From Arthrobacter stackebrandtii (lineage in GTDB: Bacteria > Actinomycetota > Actinomycetes > Actinomycetales > Micrococcaceae), in the NCBI RefSeq assembly GCF_017876675.1, contig NZ_JAGIOI010000001.1, positions 1,922,001 to 1,986,000 on the forward strand: a stretch of DNA of 64,000 nt. Direction: 5' to 3'. Below are positions 7,079-14,909 of the stretch, in pieces. Position 1 is the stretch's first letter. The number at the start of each line of letters is the position of its first letter. Made by a program: the position numbers and the translations under genes. The notes beneath the pieces were generated by a model. The model saw only the letters and a program-made list of their open reading frames with translations, ran no database searches and was not told the DNA's origin.

Positions 7079-8241
7079 TCCGTACGATTCTGCTTGACCT
7101 GCGGGCCAGCAGGCTTCGGGTCACATTGACCGCCTTGAGCATGCTGCTGGGTGTGCTGGCTGTGGTGGGGGTGGCCGTTGGTGGTGTCATTGGCAGGGAC
7201 GCCTTTGTTGGCCAGGCCGAGCAGGAGTCCGGCAGAGCGGTGACGTTTGCGCAAAACTTCCAAGTGGCTGCCAACAACGTGGACAGACTTCCTGCACTGG
7301 CTTCTGCGTTGGGGCAGCGAACCGTGAACTCAGACACGCGGACCATGGTGTCCGTGACAGGATCGACGCCTGTCACCTTAAGATCCACACCTAGTGCCTT
7401 GAACATTGCGTGGTCGTCGACAGATTCCGGGAACTTCTTCAGGCGGCCGTTGCTGGAAGGGAACAGTCTCTATTTTGGTGGCCGTCTGCCGCGTGGGATT
7501 ACCCTCAACCAGCCGGCCAGAACGCAACTGGGAATTGATGTGGGCGGGACTTTCCAGGTTTCATGCCCGGGCAGCGGAAGCCGTGCCGTCTTCACCGTTT
7601 CAGGCATTGTTGATGACGGGGCAAGTGATCCCAACGGCTATTCAGCGCTTCCCCAAATACTAGACGTCTGCCCTGCAGCCCTGGTGGGCGCCAATGCTGA
7701 AATGCGTGTGCAAAGTGCCACGTTGGCGGAGTCCGCTGCTACAGGGGTGATGGCAGACTCGCTCCACTACACGCGGTTTGCGCCCCAGGGCGACGTCCGG
7801 AGGGCAGACACTGTTGACCAGTTGGAGAAAAGCATCGGCATCCTTTCAACTGTCTTCCTTGTTGCCGGGGTGGCGCTGCTGCTGGTGTCCGGGATCGGCA
7901 TCTTGAACGTGGGGCTTGCCTCCGTGAGGGAGCGGGCCCGGGAGCTTGTGGTCCGCCGCGCCATGGGTGCATCAAAGGGCCACATCTTCATCCAGGTCAT
8001 GGGCGGTGCGGTTGTGGTGGGGCTCGGCGTGGGTGCCCTCGGCACCGTGCTGGCAGTGGCCGCCACGTATGCCCTGCCGGGGTTTTTGTCCGCAAACGCA
8101 AGCATCGTTCAGGCGCCGGATTTCCCGTGGTGGGCCTGCGCCGTCGCACTTGGTGCAGCGCTGCTGACCACCATTGCCGGCAACCTTGCCCCCGCCGTGA
8201 AGGCAACACGCCTGCCGGTCGCCTCGGCCCTTCGCGAATAA
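7075..8241 (+). CDS. ABC transporter permease (MacB/FtsX type)
   Basis: A 388-residue permease beginning at TTG 7075, preceded by GGAGG with 7 nt spacing. Topology is typical of MacB/FtsX: one N-terminal membrane helix (about 15-45), a large extracytoplasmic domain (about 46-260), then three C-terminal helices (about 263-290, 307-340 and 352-375). The conserved sequence VRERARELVVRRAMGAS sits after helix 2. It forms a tripartite unit with the adaptor and ATPase. The substrate is unknown; the secreted protein and lipoprotein encoded upstream are the obvious candidates to be exported or to be protected against. Confidence 0.92.
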   Translation: MIRTILLDLRASRLRVTLTALSMLLGVLAVVGVAVGGVIGRDAFVGQAEQESGRAVTFAQNFQVAANNVDRLPALASALGQRTVNSDTRTMVSVTGSTPVTLRSTPSALNIAWSSTDSGNFFRRPLLEGNSLYFGGRLPRGITLNQPARTQLGIDVGGTFQVSCPGSGSRAVFTVSGIVDDGASDPNGYSALPQILDVCPAALVGANAEMRVQSATLAESAATGVMADSLHYTRFAPQGDVRRADTVDQLEKSIGILSTVFLVAGVALLLVSGIGILNVGLASVRERARELVVRRAMGASKGHIFIQVMGGAVVVGLGVGALGTVLAVAATYALPGFLSANASIVQAPDFPWWACAVALGAALLTTIAGNLAPAVKATRLPVASALRE

Positions 8242-8277
8242 AGCCCACCCCGCGCGGGAAGTTGGATAGCCTTGGGT

Positions 8278-9084
8278 ATGCGTTTAATTGCCAGTGACAT
8301 TGACGGAACCATCCTGGGCCACGACGGTAAGATCAGCGACCGCACCGTGGAGGCCTTCGCCGCTGCCGCCGAGGCAGGCATTGACATTGTGTTCGTGACG
8401 GGACGCCCGCCGCGCTGGCTGGACCCCATCCGGGACCGGCTGGGCCACACCGGCACCGTCATCTGCTCCAACGGCGCCGTCAGCTACGATCTCGGCACCG
8501 AGCGGGTCACCGGCGCGCACGTCTTGGACTGGGCCACCGTGGACCGGGTCCGCACCATCGTCAGCGAACTGGCGCCGAACCCGTATTTTGCGCTGGAGTC
8601 CCTCACCGGCTTCCATGTGGAGAAGGGCTTCCACGGCACCCGCGCGGCTGCCAGCGGCGAGTTCGTCCCCGGCCCCCTCACCCCGGACATGGCCGACGGC
8701 GGGATCGTGAAGATGCTCGCCGTGCTGCACGAGGGCAGCGCCGACGACTTCCTGGACCTAGTCAGCCCCCGGCTGAGCCCGCTCCTGGCCGTCACCCACT
8801 CCGCCCCGGACCTGGCGCTGCTGGAAATGGGGCCACTGGGCGTCAACAAGGCCGTGACCCTGGCCGAGTATGCGGCCGCCCGCGGCATTGAGGCGACCGA
8901 CGTCGTGGCCTTCGGCGACATGCCCAACGACATCGAGATGCTCGGCTGGGCCGGTGCCGGCTACGCCATGGCCAGCGGGCACCCCCAGGCGATTGCGGCG
9001 GCGGCGCTGGCGGCCCCACGCTTTGAGGACGACGGCGTGGCCCGCGTCATCGAATCCCGGCTGGCTGCGCTGCGGCTGGCCTAG
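8278..9084 (+). CDS. HAD-superfamily Cof-type phosphatase
   Basis: A 268-residue haloacid-dehalogenase hydrolase of the Cof/YidA subfamily. The catalytic DxD is in motif I (ASDIDGT, residues 6-12), motif II contains VTGRPP, and motif IV is AFGDMPNDIEML. A C2-type cap fills the middle. Such enzymes dephosphorylate sugar phosphates, nucleotides or flavin precursors, with broad specificity. I chose ATG 8278 because it puts the catalytic motif at the usual distance; an in-frame TTG lies 6 nt upstream. The gene follows the exporter permease by 36 bp but is probably unrelated to it. Confidence 0.88.
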   Translation: MRLIASDIDGTILGHDGKISDRTVEAFAAAAEAGIDIVFVTGRPPRWLDPIRDRLGHTGTVICSNGAVSYDLGTERVTGAHVLDWATVDRVRTIVSELAPNPYFALESLTGFHVEKGFHGTRAAASGEFVPGPLTPDMADGGIVKMLAVLHEGSADDFLDLVSPRLSPLLAVTHSAPDLALLEMGPLGVNKAVTLAEYAAARGIEATDVVAFGDMPNDIEMLGWAGAGYAMASGHPQAIAAAALAAPRFEDDGVARVIESRLAALRLA

Positions 9085-9111
9085 GCAACGCACACCGGAA
9101 GGCGGCAGGAC

Positions 9112-9915
9112 ATGGCGCAAGGCGGCAACCTACCAAATCGGCACACGGCACCCAAGCCGTACCTGGATAGCGCCCACCCGGTGGGGATAGCCCACCGAGG
9201 CTTCTCCCGCGACGGGCTGGAAAACTCCCTCACCGCCTTCCATGCCGCCCGCGAGCTGGGGTTTGCGTACCTGGAAACAGACATCAACACCACGTCCGAC
9301 GGTGTGGCGGTGGTGTTCCACGACGCCACCCTGGACCGCACCACGGACGGCCGGGGCGCCATCTCGGAGCTGCCATTTGAGCAGGTGCGGGCCGCCCGCA
9401 TCGGCGGCCGGGAACCCATCGCCACCCTGGACGAGTTCATTGAGGCGCTCCCCGGCGCCCGCTTCAACATCGATGTCAAGGACTCCGGCTCCGTGGCGCC
9501 GCTGGTCCGCGCCATCGAACACTACGGCCTGCACGACCGCGTCTGCGTCGCCTCCTTCTCCGAGCGGCGGCGCCGCAAGGTGCTGGCCGGGCTGAGCCGC
9601 CCGGTGGCCAGCTCGCCGGGGCAGTCGCTTATGGCCGCCTATTTCCTCTTGTCGCCCTGGCTGCCCGGCGCCCTGGTGCGGCGGCTGATGCGCAGCGTGG
9701 ACGTGCTGCAGATCCCCGTGGCCCACAAGGGCCTGCGGCTCGTCACGGCGGCATCCGTTGGGCGCGCCCACCGGCTGGGCCTGAAGGTGCACGTGTGGAC
9801 CATCAACGAGCCCGCCCGCATGGAGGAGCTCCTGGACCTGGGCGTGGACGGCGTCATGACGGACCGGGCCGACCTGCTGGCCGGTGTCATGCGCGGGCGC
9901 GGCTGGCAACCGTAA
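9112..9915 (+). CDS. Glycerophosphodiester phosphodiesterase
   Basis: A 267-residue GDPD-fold enzyme that hydrolyses glycerophosphodiesters to glycerol 3-phosphate and an alcohol. The catalytic region is clear: AHRGFSRDGLENSLTAF, then ETDINTTSDGVAVVFHD and LDRTTDGRG, supplying the metal-binding Glu/Asp and both catalytic histidines. The C-terminal VHVWTINEP and GVDGVMTDRAD close the TIM barrel. It has no signal peptide, so it acts in the cytoplasm. It lies 27 bp after the Cof phosphatase and 52 bp before glycerate kinase, which makes a loose C3-metabolism group. Confidence 0.93.
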   Translation: MAQGGNLPNRHTAPKPYLDSAHPVGIAHRGFSRDGLENSLTAFHAARELGFAYLETDINTTSDGVAVVFHDATLDRTTDGRGAISELPFEQVRAARIGGREPIATLDEFIEALPGARFNIDVKDSGSVAPLVRAIEHYGLHDRVCVASFSERRRRKVLAGLSRPVASSPGQSLMAAYFLLSPWLPGALVRRLMRSVDVLQIPVAHKGLRLVTAASVGRAHRLGLKVHVWTINEPARMEELLDLGVDGVMTDRADLLAGVMRGRGWQP

Positions 9916-9967
9916 AGTAACAGACCGCAAGTTCAGCCCTGCCCGCAAGCGGTGGCAGGATGGGGGC

Positions 9968-11083
9968 ATGCGAATTCTCATTGCCCCCGACAAATTCAAG
10001 GGGACCCTCACCGGGGCGGAAGCCGCGGCTGCCATGGCCGAAGGCGCCCTGCGGGTCTACCCCGACGCCGTGGTGACCACCCTCCCCATCGCCGACGGCG
10101 GTGAAGGCACCGTCGAGGCTGCCGTCGCGGCCGGGTACACGGAGCGCCTGAACGCCGTGGTGGGCCCCATCATCAAGCCGGTCGGCGCCGTCTGGGCGTT
10201 TCATGAAGGCAGCAAGGTCGCTGTCATTGAAACCGCCCAGGCCAGCGGCTACCTGCTGAGCGAGCCCACCGTGGAAAACTCGCTGCGGGCACACTCCTAC
10301 GGCTGCGGCCAGCTGATCGCCGCCGCCATGGACGCCGGCGCCACCGAAATCATCATCGGCCTGGGCGGTTCGGCCATGTCCGACGGCGGTACGGGCGCCC
10401 TGCGTGCCCTGGGCCTCAAGCTCGTGGACGCGCAGGGGAACCTGGTGCCGCTGGGCGGCGGCTCCCTCGTGGACGTCGCGGCGATTGACGCCACCGGACT
10501 GGACCCGCGGCTCGCTGGAGTGAAGCTGCGCATGGCCGTCGACGTGGACAACCCCCTCTACGGCCCGGACGGCGCTGCCCACGTGTTCGGCCCGCAAAAG
10601 GGTGCCGACCCGGACGCCGTCGAACTCCTCGATGCCGGCCTGCGCAACCTGGCCTCGGTGGTCCGCGAGGCCACGGGCGTTGACATCGACCAGCCCGGGG
10701 CGGGCGCCGCCGGCGGCTTCCCCTCAACGTTCACGGCCTACGCGGGCGCCTCCGTGGAGCGCGGCTTTGACCTGGTGGCCGACCTGATCGACCTGGACGC
10801 CCACCTGGACGACGCCGACCTGGTCCTCACCGGGGAAGGCTCCCTGGACGTGCAGTCCCTGTCCGGGAAGGGCCCCCTCGGCGTGGCCGACGCCGCCCAC
10901 GCAAGGGGGCTGCCCGTCGTCGTGGTGGCCGGGCGGATCACTGTGACGCCGGAGCAGCTGGCGCGGCACGGCGTGGTGTCGGCGGTGAGCGCCACCGACG
11001 TGGCCGGCTCGCCAGAGGCGGCGCTCGCCAACGCGGCCCGCTACACCACGCTCGCCACCTCGGAGGCGCTCAACGGCATCTGA
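9968..11083 (+). CDS. Glycerate kinase (GarK/GlxK type)
   Basis: A 371-residue type-1 glycerate kinase that makes phosphoglycerate from glycerate and ATP. Diagnostic sequences are APDKFKGTLTGAEAA at the start, ADGGEGT, GLGGSAMSDGGTGALRALG and LTGEGSLDVQSLSGKGP. ATG 9968 was chosen because the family always starts with the MRIL-APDKFKG strand; an upstream in-frame start at 9884 would lie inside the GDPD gene. The gene is followed by a strong hairpin terminator, and then by an insertion sequence. Confidence 0.95.
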   Translation: MRILIAPDKFKGTLTGAEAAAAMAEGALRVYPDAVVTTLPIADGGEGTVEAAVAAGYTERLNAVVGPIIKPVGAVWAFHEGSKVAVIETAQASGYLLSEPTVENSLRAHSYGCGQLIAAAMDAGATEIIIGLGGSAMSDGGTGALRALGLKLVDAQGNLVPLGGGSLVDVAAIDATGLDPRLAGVKLRMAVDVDNPLYGPDGAAHVFGPQKGADPDAVELLDAGLRNLASVVREATGVDIDQPGAGAAGGFPSTFTAYAGASVERGFDLVADLIDLDAHLDDADLVLTGEGSLDVQSLSGKGPLGVADAAHARGLPVVVVAGRITVTPEQLARHGVVSAVSATDVAGSPEAALANAARYTTLATSEALNGI

Positions 11084-11103
11084 AGCATCCCGTGAACATG
11101 CTG

Positions 11104-11137
11104 CTGCGGCCCCGAAACATCGATTTTGGGGCCGCAG
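11104..11137 (+). terminator. Hairpin terminator after glycerate kinase
   Basis: A 10-bp perfect GC stem (11104-11113 with 11128-11137) flanks an A/T-rich loop that can extend the stem (GAAA opposite TTTT). It begins 20 nt after the glycerate kinase stop codon. Confidence 0.6.
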
Positions 11138-11177
11138 CCGTGTTTCCGGCGGGAAGGACTCAATCACATCTCGGTTT

Positions 11178-11185
11178 GGTAAAAC
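11178..11185. repeat. Left 8-bp target-site duplication of the ISL3 element
   Basis: GGTAAAAC, identical to the octamer at 12634-12641 on the other side of the element. Identity shows that little time has passed since insertion. Confidence 0.92.
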
Positions 11186-12633
11186 GGCTCTTCAGAATTG
11201 AGAGTGTAGTTTCGGTCTGAAGCCGCCGGATTCCAGCAGTGATCTGGCGACGTAGTTGGTGAGGTTGCGGAAGCCAAGGGCGGATCCTCGGAGGTGTTCC
11301 AATCTTCCATTAATTGCTTCAGTTGGGCCGTTAGAAGTTCCCGGACGGTCGAAGTACGCGAGGATGTCAGTTGCCCTGCGTTTGAGTGTTCGGCCCATCT
11401 TTTTCAGTTCTTTCAGAGCTGCAGGGACCCCGCTGCTGAGGGAATCAATGAGGGCTTGCATGAGCTTCTTACCTTGGGCCGGGTCTTCTGCCCGGTAAGC
11501 GGCGATCATGCGTTGATAGGCGCCCCACGTAGCTTCGACTTCGACATGTTTCTCCTCGGCGAAGAGATCAGCGATTCGCTTTTGTTGTTTCTCGGTCAGC
11601 AATCCTTCACCGGTATGCAGCGTCAGCCGGGCTTTGTAGAGCGGATCCCCGGCTCGTCCCCGATGCCCACACGTGGCCTGCTGCACCCGGCGACGGCAGT
11701 CATCGAGCGCGTCGCCGGCAAGACGGACGACATGGAATGGATCCATCACCGCAACAGCGGCAGGCAGCTCTTCGGCGGCAGCGCTTTTGAACCCGGAGAA
11801 CCCGTCCATGGCCACGACTTCCACCCCGTCACGCCAAGCTTGAGGGCGTTCCTTCAACCAGGTAGCGAAGACCTGTTTGGAACGGCCCTCAACCATATCC
11901 AGCAGCCTGGAGGGGCCCTTTTTGTCGCGGACCGGGGTGAGGTCGATGATGACGGTGACGTATTTGTCTCCATGCCTGGTGTGGCGCCACACGTGCTCGT
12001 CAACACCGATGATCTTTACTCCGTCGAAGCGTGTGGGGTCATTGATTAGCACCCGCCGTCCTTCGGCCAACACGGCCTTGTTCGCGGTATTCCAGGACAC
12101 GCCCAGCCCCTCGGCGACGCGAGCGACGGTGAGGTGCTGGCACACGATGCCTTCCAACGCCCACACCAGGCCGCGACGGGAAAGCTTTGACCGTGGTTCG
12201 GCCGCCTGGGTGGTGTCTTGCCGCCAGACATGACCGCACCCGGTACACCGATAGCGGCGGATCCGGACCAGCAACGTCGTCGGCCGCCAGCCGAAGGGTT
12301 CATGGCCGAGTTCCCGGGTCACTGTATCCCGCGGGATACCTTGGCCGCCACACTTACGGCACCATTCATCCGTGGCCACCACCCGACAGGCAATCACAGC
12401 ACGATCAGGAGCAAGGAACTGCCCGGTCGCTTCCAGACCAAGCCTGTCAAGGCGGCAGAAAGTAGTCAGGTCAGGGCATTGAAGAGTAGCGTTGAACACG
12501 AGGGCCTTGCTGTAGAAAAATCTGGATCTAGACAATCTGATTCTCTACCAAGGCCCTCACCTATACCGAAACGAGTTCCTCGCCCGGATTCATCACTGAC
12601 CAACCCCACCTACACCCTGCATTCGGAAGAGCC
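11186..12633 (-). mobile_element. Intact ISL3-family insertion sequence, 1448 bp
   Basis: The element is bounded by 24-bp imperfect terminal inverted repeats: 11186-11209 and 12610-12633 (20 of 24 positions match, both outer ends GGCTCTTC). It is flanked on each side by the identical octamer GGTAAAAC (11178-11185 and 12634-12641), a perfect 8-bp target duplication as expected for ISL3 transposition. It carries one complete transposase gene whose stop codon lies inside the left repeat. The intact ends, open frame and unmutated duplication indicate a recent, probably still functional insertion. It sits directly upstream of the -35 box of the livJ promoter. Confidence 0.95.
11192..12499 (-). CDS. 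ISL3-family transposase
   Basis: A DDE transposase of about 435 residues. The N-terminal zinc-binding part has two CxxC pairs (WCRKCGGQG and RCTGCGHVW), then a helix-turn-helix region, and the RNase-H-like catalytic domain begins near GVDEHVWRH, with further acidic residues in VVAMDGFSGF and in the C-terminal half. I placed the start at GTG 12499 because the sequence from there (VFNATLQCPDLTTFCRLD) looks like the usual N-terminus of the family; a TTG at 12535 is the alternative. The frame is intact. It catalyses cut-and-paste movement of the surrounding element. Confidence 0.93.
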   Translation of the reverse strand: MFNATLQCPDLTTFCRLDRLGLEATGQFLAPDRAVIACRVVATDEWCRKCGGQGIPRDTVTRELGHEPFGWRPTTLLVRIRRYRCTGCGHVWRQDTTQAAEPRSKLSRRGLVWALEGIVCQHLTVARVAEGLGVSWNTANKAVLAEGRRVLINDPTRFDGVKIIGVDEHVWRHTRHGDKYVTVIIDLTPVRDKKGPSRLLDMVEGRSKQVFATWLKERPQAWRDGVEVVAMDGFSGFKSAAAEELPAAVAVMDPFHVVRLAGDALDDCRRRVQQATCGHRGRAGDPLYKARLTLHTGEGLLTEKQQKRIADLFAEEKHVEVEATWGAYQRMIAAYRAEDPAQGKKLMQALIDSLSSGVPAALKELKKMGRTLKRRATDILAYFDRPGTSNGPTEAINGRLEHLRGSALGFRNLTNYVARSLLESGGFRPKLHSQF

Positions 12634-12641
12634 GGTAAAAC
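12634..12641. repeat. Right 8-bp target-site duplication of the ISL3 element
   Basis: GGTAAAAC, identical to 11178-11185. It ends only 2 bp before the TTGACA -35 hexamer of the predicted livJ promoter. Confidence 0.92.
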
Positions 12642-12643
12642 TG

Positions 12644-12672
12644 TTGACATCAAAACGCGTAACATGTCATAT
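12644..12672 (+). promoter_or_regulatory. livJ promoter with overlapping inverted-repeat operator
   Basis: TTGACA (12644-12649), a 17-nt spacer and TCATAT (12667-12672) form a good promoter about 100 nt before livJ. Two inverted copies of one hexamer, TGACAT (12645-12650) and ATGTCA (12664-12669), overlap the -35 and the -10 and are 13 nt apart. The same ATGTCA core recurs upstream of other genes of the catabolic region, so this is a plausible operator for the GntR regulator encoded at 24902. Confidence 0.5.
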
Positions 12673-12771
12673 TTTACTGATTAGCGAAGTGTGATCTACC
12701 CGACAGCAGGCAGCATGCGGGAGTATCCGTGTGGCTGGCTTTGCGTTGTTGCGTCAAAGGAGATGTGGACA

Positions 12772-13938
12772 ATGAAGCTTCGAATTCCCCGTGCACTCGG
12801 CATGGCCGCAGTGGCCGCAACCGTCCTCGCCACCACGGCATGTGGCGGCATTCTCGGCGGGGGAGGTGAGAAAACCGCGGACTCCGGCCCCATCAAGGTT
12901 GCAGCCGTCATCCCGCTGTCCGGATCCAGCGCACCCACCGGCGCGTTCATGAAGAACGGCATGCAGATGGCCGTCGACGAGATCAACGCCAAGGGCGGCG
13001 TCCTGGGCCGCCAGCTCCAGCTCGACGCCGAGGACGAGGCCTGCGATCCCACCCAGGCCGCGGCGGCCGCCAACAAGGCTGTCTCCAACGGTGCCGTGAT
13101 CTCCGTGGGCGGCTACTGTTCCGGCGCCACGCTGCCAACGCTGCCGATTTTCCAAAAAGCCAACATCCCCATGATCATTCCCGCCGCCAACTCGCAGGAC
13201 CTGGTCAACCAGAAGCTGCCCAACGTGTTCCTCATCAACGGAACCGGTGCGCAGCAGTCCGCGGCCGCCGTGAAGTTCATGGTCAAGGACGGGGTGAAGT
13301 CCGTGGCACTGGTGGATGACAACACCAGCTATTCCAAGGACATCGCCACCGAGACCAAAAAGGACCTGGAGGCCGACGGCAACGTCAAGGTTGCCCTGGC
13401 CACCTCGGTGACTGCCGGTGAAAGCGACTACTCCTCCGTGGTCCACGACATCATGGGCGCCAACCCGGACATGCTCTACTGGACCGGCTACTACCAGGAG
13501 GGCGGGCTGATCATCAACCAGCTCAAGGCGGCCGGCTACACAGGCAAGATCATGGTGGCCGACGGCAGTGTTGACGCCTCCCTGATCAAGATCGCCGGCG
13601 GCTCCAACGCCGAAGGCGTCCTCGCCACCATGACCCAGACGCCGGACACCATCAAGGGCGCCGAGTCCTGGATTGCGGACTACACCAAGAAGTTCGGCAG
13701 CGCCCCCGGCCCGTACTCCACCCAGTCCTACGACGCCGTCCGACTGGCAGCCGAGGCCATCACGAAGGCCGGCAGCACCGACGGCACCAAGGTCATCGCC
13801 GCGCTTGAAGCCATTGACGGCTTTGAACTGTTCTCCGGACCGTTGAAGTTCACGCCGGAACACACGCTGTCCAGCGGCGGATTCCAGATCCTCGTGGTCC
13901 AGGACGGCAAGTTTGTCCTCAAGGACGCCCTGAGCTGA
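12772..13938 (+). CDS. ABC transporter substrate-binding lipoprotein (LivJ-like)
   Basis: A 388-residue periplasmic-binding-type lipoprotein. It starts at ATG 12772 (AAAGGAG at 12756-12762, 9 nt spacing) with a signal and lipobox LATTAC, lipidated at C24. The mature domain is the Leu/Ile/Val-binding fold: IKVAAVIPLSG, NGMQMAVDEINAKGG, and the paired alpha/beta lobes. It captures the substrate for the LivHMGF importer downstream. In this genetic context the ligand is more likely hydroxyproline, proline or a related imino acid than a branched-chain amino acid; that is inference from the neighbours. A 12-bp hairpin separates it from livH, consistent with a higher level of this subunit. Confidence 0.9.
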   Translation: MKLRIPRALGMAAVAATVLATTACGGILGGGGEKTADSGPIKVAAVIPLSGSSAPTGAFMKNGMQMAVDEINAKGGVLGRQLQLDAEDEACDPTQAAAAANKAVSNGAVISVGGYCSGATLPTLPIFQKANIPMIIPAANSQDLVNQKLPNVFLINGTGAQQSAAAVKFMVKDGVKSVALVDDNTSYSKDIATETKKDLEADGNVKVALATSVTAGESDYSSVVHDIMGANPDMLYWTGYYQEGGLIINQLKAAGYTGKIMVADGSVDASLIKIAGGSNAEGVLATMTQTPDTIKGAESWIADYTKKFGSAPGPYSTQSYDAVRLAAEAITKAGSTDGTKVIAALEAIDGFELFSGPLKFTPEHTLSSGGFQILVVQDGKFVLKDALS

Positions 13939-13944
13939 CCATCC

Positions 13945-13975
13945 GCAACCGGCGGGCCGCGAGCCCGCCGGTTGC
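13945..13975 (+). terminator. Perfect 12-bp hairpin between livJ and livH
   Basis: Arms 13945-13956 and 13964-13975 are perfectly complementary around a 7-nt loop; no T run follows. Placed between the binding-protein and permease genes, it is probably a partial terminator or 3'-end stabiliser that raises the amount of binding protein over membrane subunits. Confidence 0.5.
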
Positions 13976-14015
13976 CCTGGTTCCCCACCGGTTTCAACGC
14001 CAAGGCAGGACAAGC

Positions 14016-14909
14016 ATGACCCAACTCATCTGGAACGGCCTCTTCGTGGGCTCGTTTTACGCACTCGTCGCCCTGGGCTATTCCATGGTCTACGGCATCA
14101 TCAAGCTGCTGAACTTCGCCCACGGCGACATCTACATGCTCGGCGCCTTCATCGGCTTCGCCATGCTGACCTCCGTCGGCGTGATCCCGGCATCCCTGTC
14201 CATCACGGCGCTGCTCATTGTGCTGCTGCTGGTCATGATCAGCACCGGCGCCATCGGCGTTGCCATTGAGCGCGTGGCCTACCGCCCGCTGCGCAACTCG
14301 CCCCGCCTGGCCGTGCTGATCACCGCAGTGGGCGCATCCTTCACCCTGGAATACGGCGTCGCGGCCATGGCCGGACCCAACCCGAGGGTGTTCCCCGTGC
14401 GCCTGGAAGGCCAGACCTTCGACGTCCTCGGTGCACGCATCTCCGCACCCCAGATCGTCCTGATGGTCGTGGCGATCATCCTCATGCTGGGCCTGAACTC
14501 CTACGTCCAGCGCACCTCCATGGGGCGGGCCATGCGGGCCATCGCCCTGGACCCCAAGGGCTCGCTGCTCATGGGCATCAACGTCAACAAGGTCATCACC
14601 TGGACATTCTTCATCGGCTCCGCGCTCGCAGGTGCGGCCGGTGTCATGGCCGGGGCCTATTACGGAAAAATCGACTTCCTCATGGGCTTCATCATCGGCC
14701 TGAAGGCGTTCACCGCAGCCGTGATCGGCGGCATCGGCAACATCAAGGGCGCCATGCTCGGAGGACTCCTCCTGGGCCTCCTGGAAGCGTTCGGTTCACA
14801 ATGGCTGGGCGGGCAGTGGCGCGACGTCTTCACCTTCGCCGTGCTGATCCTGTTCCTGACCTTGAAACCCACCGGCCTGCTGGGCGAACGAGTGACGGAG
14901 CGTGTCTAG
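14016..14909 (+). CDS. livH: Branched-chain/imino acid-type ABC permease LivH
   Basis: A 297-residue inner-membrane permease with about eight hydrophobic segments. It shows the LivH signature (YALVALGYSMVYGIIKLLNFAHGDIYMLGAF) and the EAA-like coupling region (IALDPKGSLLMGINVNKVI). It pairs with LivM to form the channel. It stops at 14909, and livM starts on the next base, so the genes are cotranslated. Substrate assignment follows the operon context (see livJ). Confidence 0.92.
   Translation: MTQLIWNGLFVGSFYALVALGYSMVYGIIKLLNFAHGDIYMLGAFIGFAMLTSVGVIPASLSITALLIVLLLVMISTGAIGVAIERVAYRPLRNSPRLAVLITAVGASFTLEYGVAAMAGPNPRVFPVRLEGQTFDVLGARISAPQIVLMVVAIILMLGLNSYVQRTSMGRAMRAIALDPKGSLLMGINVNKVITWTFFIGSALAGAAGVMAGAYYGKIDFLMGFIIGLKAFTAAVIGGIGNIKGAMLGGLLLGLLEAFGSQWLGGQWRDVFTFAVLILFLTLKPTGLLGERVTERV

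Noticed and set aside
11084-12772. Larger composite transposon or genomic island around the insertion sequence
   Set aside because: Only one element with one pair of target duplications is present; no second copy, integrase or tRNA attachment site is seen in the window.
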